Assembly: GCA_903882935.1 (NCBI GenBank)
Contig: CAIRZB010000084.1
Location: 124,001 to 188,000, forward strand
Source: an uncultured Parafilimonas sp.
GTDB taxonomy: Bacteria > Bacteroidota > Bacteroidia > Chitinophagales > Chitinophagaceae
Length of the DNA: 64,000 nt
Reading direction: 5' to 3'
The position numbers and the translations under genes were made by a program. Positions 61,903-64,000 of this stretch are shown here, in pieces. Under the pieces are notes generated by a model, which saw nothing but the letters and a program-made list of their open reading frames with translations, was not told the DNA's origin and searched no databases. Numbering within the stretch: the stretch's first letter is position 1; every line of letters begins with the position of its first letter.

Positions 61903-64000
61903 ATGAAAAATATTTTTTTAAAAGCCGTATTTGGCATGTTTGTATTTAGTGTTTTTACTGTTTGTGCTATACATGCACAAACAACCTTAACGCTTAATGT
62001 TACCAAGCCAGGTGCCACCGTAAGCCCTATGTTGTATGGGTTGATGACCGAGGAAATAAACCACTCCTACGACGGCGGCCTGTATGCAGAACTGATACGC
62101 AACAGGATATTTAAAGACAATAAAACAAAGCCGGAAGGATGGAGCCTGGTGAGGGATGATTCATCAGTACAGGCAAGTATTAAACTAATCGCTGCTGATG
62201 AAGACCATATCCCCCTGGACGAGCGTTACCATGCTATAAACGGCTCGCTGTCAACCTGCCTGATGCTCACCGTGGAAAAAGCAGGGGGACGGGTAGGTAT
62301 CGCCAACGAAGGTTACTGGGGTATTCCGGTAAAGCCTTCCACCCCTTACAAGGTCTCGTTTTACCTGAAGGGAACGGCCCGCACCGAGCCGTTCCGCTGG
62401 CCTTGGGAACCTAAGCCCAACACGCCGCCTTTGCCCGACATTGAAAATAATACGGCCGGGCCAATAACCGTTAGCATAGAAAGCAATGACGGTAAAACGG
62501 TGTACGCCACAGGCACCGTTGAGCTGGAGAAAAGTATTTACTGGAAGAAGTATGAGCTTACTTTAACCACGGCAGCTGGTATAATACCTACAAAAGATGC
62601 CCGTTTTGTAATAACCACCAACAGGGTAGGTTTATATTATTTTAACCTGGTTTCTGTGTTTCCACCCACCTATAATAACCGTGGTAATGGCAACAGAACT
62701 GATATTATGGGTATGCTGGTTGATATGAAACCAAAGTTTTTGCGTTTTCCCGGTGGCAACTTTTTGGAAGGGCCGTTGATTACCGACGCTTTTCCGTGGA
62801 AAACAACCTTGGGCCCGCTTGAAAGCCGGCCCGGCCACAGAGGCTCGTGGGGCTACCGCCCGTCAGACGGGATGGGTTTGCTTGAGTTTCTTGAATGGGC
62901 GGAAGATATGGGCGCGCAGCCGTTGCTGGCGGTGTATGCAGGCTACTCATTAAGTGGCGACCATGTGGATGCAGGCCCGCTTTTGAAGCCTTATGTGGAT
63001 GATGCGCTGGATGAAATTGAATATGTAATGGGCGATACCACTACCTATTGGGGCGCTAAGCGTGCTAAAGACGGGCATCCCCAGCCTTTTAAACTTACCT
63101 ATGTGGAGATTGGCAATGAAGATTGGTTTGACAGGTCGAATAGTTATGATTTACGGTTCAACCAATTTAGCACTGCCATCGCGGCAAAATACCCGCAACT
63201 TACCTGCATTTCTACCATTGCCGAGGCACAATACCCCCAAATGAAAGTTACCACCGGCAAACGGCCCGAGGTAATGGACGAGCATTATTACCGCAACGCT
63301 TGGGACATGTGGGAAAATGCCTCGCAATATGACAGATACGACCGCAACGGCCCTAAGATATTTGTGGGGGAGTGGGCCACGCGGGAAGGTGCCCCGACAA
63401 CAAACCTTAACGCCGCGCTGGGCGATGCCGCATGGATGACGGGCATGGAACGCAATGCAGACCTGGTTATTATGTCGTGTTACGCACCGTTATTTGTAAA
63501 TGTCAACACCGCCACCACCACCGCACCCAAAGCATGGCAGTGGGATAGCGACCTGATAGGGTATGATGCGCTAAACAGTTATGGTTCGCCATCGTACTAC
63601 GTACAAAAGTTGTTCAGCCATTATTTGGGCAATAAAATTGTACCCATAACAGCGGCAAATGTACCGGTACAATACCGCCCGCTCACCCCAAAAGACAGTG
63701 CGAGCGGCATAAGTGCCAAAGCAATACCCGCCATGTTTTACGCGGCTACCATAAACGATACCACTGGCATTGTGTATGTTAAAGTTTTGAATACAACGGC
63801 AAAAAAACAAACCGTGAATATTAAGCTTGACGGTATTACTAAAAGCTTTGCCGAGGCAACGCTGGTGGTGATAAAAGGCGACAAGCCCATTGATACCAAT
63901 ACCATTGCGAACCCAGAAAAAATAGTACCGCAAACATCCGTTATAAAAGAGGTAAAGCCTGTTTTTTCGCGGGTGCTTGAACCTTATTCCATTACGATAA
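61903..64000 (+). CDS. Alpha-L-arabinofuranosidase, GH51 family (3' end outside window)
   Basis: The frame stays open from ATG 61903 to the window end (699 codons). A signal peptide (MKNIFLKAVFGMFVFSVFTVCAIHAQ) is followed by LTLNVTKPGATVSPMLYGLMTEEINHSYDGGLYAELIRNR, typical GH51. The barrel shows KFLRFPGGNFLEGP, the acid/base Glu406 in EIGNEDW, and the nucleophile Glu490 in VGEWAT. The tail VKPVFSRVLEPYSITI lies close to the normal C-terminus, so only a few residues are missing. It releases arabinofuranose from arabinan or arabinoxylan in the periplasm. Confidence 0.93.
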   Translation, partial: MKNIFLKAVFGMFVFSVFTVCAIHAQTTLTLNVTKPGATVSPMLYGLMTEEINHSYDGGLYAELIRNRIFKDNKTKPEGWSLVRDDSSVQASIKLIAADEDHIPLDERYHAINGSLSTCLMLTVEKAGGRVGIANEGYWGIPVKPSTPYKVSFYLKGTARTEPFRWPWEPKPNTPPLPDIENNTAGPITVSIESNDGKTVYATGTVELEKSIYWKKYELTLTTAAGIIPTKDARFVITTNRVGLYYFNLVSVFPPTYNNRGNGNRTDIMGMLVDMKPKFLRFPGGNFLEGPLITDAFPWKTTLGPLESRPGHRGSWGYRPSDGMGLLEFLEWAEDMGAQPLLAVYAGYSLSGDHVDAGPLLKPYVDDALDEIEYVMGDTTTYWGAKRAKDGHPQPFKLTYVEIGNEDWFDRSNSYDLRFNQFSTAIAAKYPQLTCISTIAEAQYPQMKVTTGKRPEVMDEHYYRNAWDMWENASQYDRYDRNGPKIFVGEWATREGAPTTNLNAALGDAAWMTGMERNADLVIMSCYAPLFVNVNTATTTAPKAWQWDSDLIGYDALNSYGSPSYYVQKLFSHYLGNKIVPITAANVPVQYRPLTPKDSASGISAKAIPAMFYAATINDTTGIVYVKVLNTTAKKQTVNIKLDGITKSFAEATLVVIKGDKPIDTNTIANPEKIVPQTSVIKEVKPVFSRVLEPYSITI

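Overview
The window comes from a Bacteroidota chromosome, most likely order Chitinophagales or a close relative; I cannot name the species. The evidence is: a type B C-terminal sorting domain of the type IX secretion system, a small SigA-type primary sigma factor without region 1.1, repeated TAnnTTTG (-7) promoter boxes with no Shine-Dalgarno sequences, bacillithiol genes, PF14121-like porin and patatin/outer-membrane proteins, and moderate G+C. No phage, integrase, insertion sequence transposase, rRNA or CRISPR array was found.

Region 1 (1-18.9 kb) is mainly core metabolism and envelope: the tail of a secreted T9SS protein, a YtcJ-like amidohydrolase, a DmpA-type peptidase, two tandem paralogous beta-barrel proteins, rimO, bshC, purE and purK (separated by a two-gene low-G+C cassette with an endonuclease/exonuclease/phosphatase-fold enzyme), an L,D-transpeptidase, aspartate kinase, a CAP-domain lipoprotein, a GNAT enzyme, an orphan ABC ATPase, a YfiT/BstA-like protein, a NUDIX hydrolase and rpoD, followed by tRNA-Arg.

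Region 2 (19.4-29.3 kb) is a surface polysaccharide locus: a Wzy-like polymerase, several glycosyltransferases, a methyltransferase, a YihY-type membrane protein, a nonsense-mutated GNAT gene, an NAD-dependent sugar epimerase and a large multispanning membrane protein. Region 3 (29.6-47.6 kb) is mostly housekeeping: purine nucleoside phosphorylase, a porin, rluD-like, patatin, hutI, tdk, waaA, a thioesterase, an aldo/keto reductase, pdhA, a TPR protein and ribH, a LutA/YkgE-like protein and an EVE protein.

Region 4 (47.6-64 kb) is accessory and carbohydrate-related: GH172, a SlyD-like isomerase, GH116, a fumarylacetoacetate-hydrolase-fold enzyme of sugar-acid type, a DUF6786-like protein and a GH51 arabinofuranosidase cut by the window end. 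Interleaved are a decayed RelE-type toxin with its antitoxin, an Rpn-family nuclease, tRNA-Gly and tRNA-Leu, a Fic protein, a broken lipoprotein gene, and many palindromic intergenic repeats.

No single block is clearly an undescribed system. The best leads are the EEP-nuclease/unknown-protein pair wedged between purK and purE, a dispersed repeat family bounded by the hairpin GTTGGTGTTTTCACCAAC, MITE-like nested inverted repeats at 52.2 kb, the hairpin cluster beside the Rpn nuclease, and the Fic gene preceded by a GCGGATAT repeat tract. All functions come from reading the sequence and from memory of the families; no database search was run.
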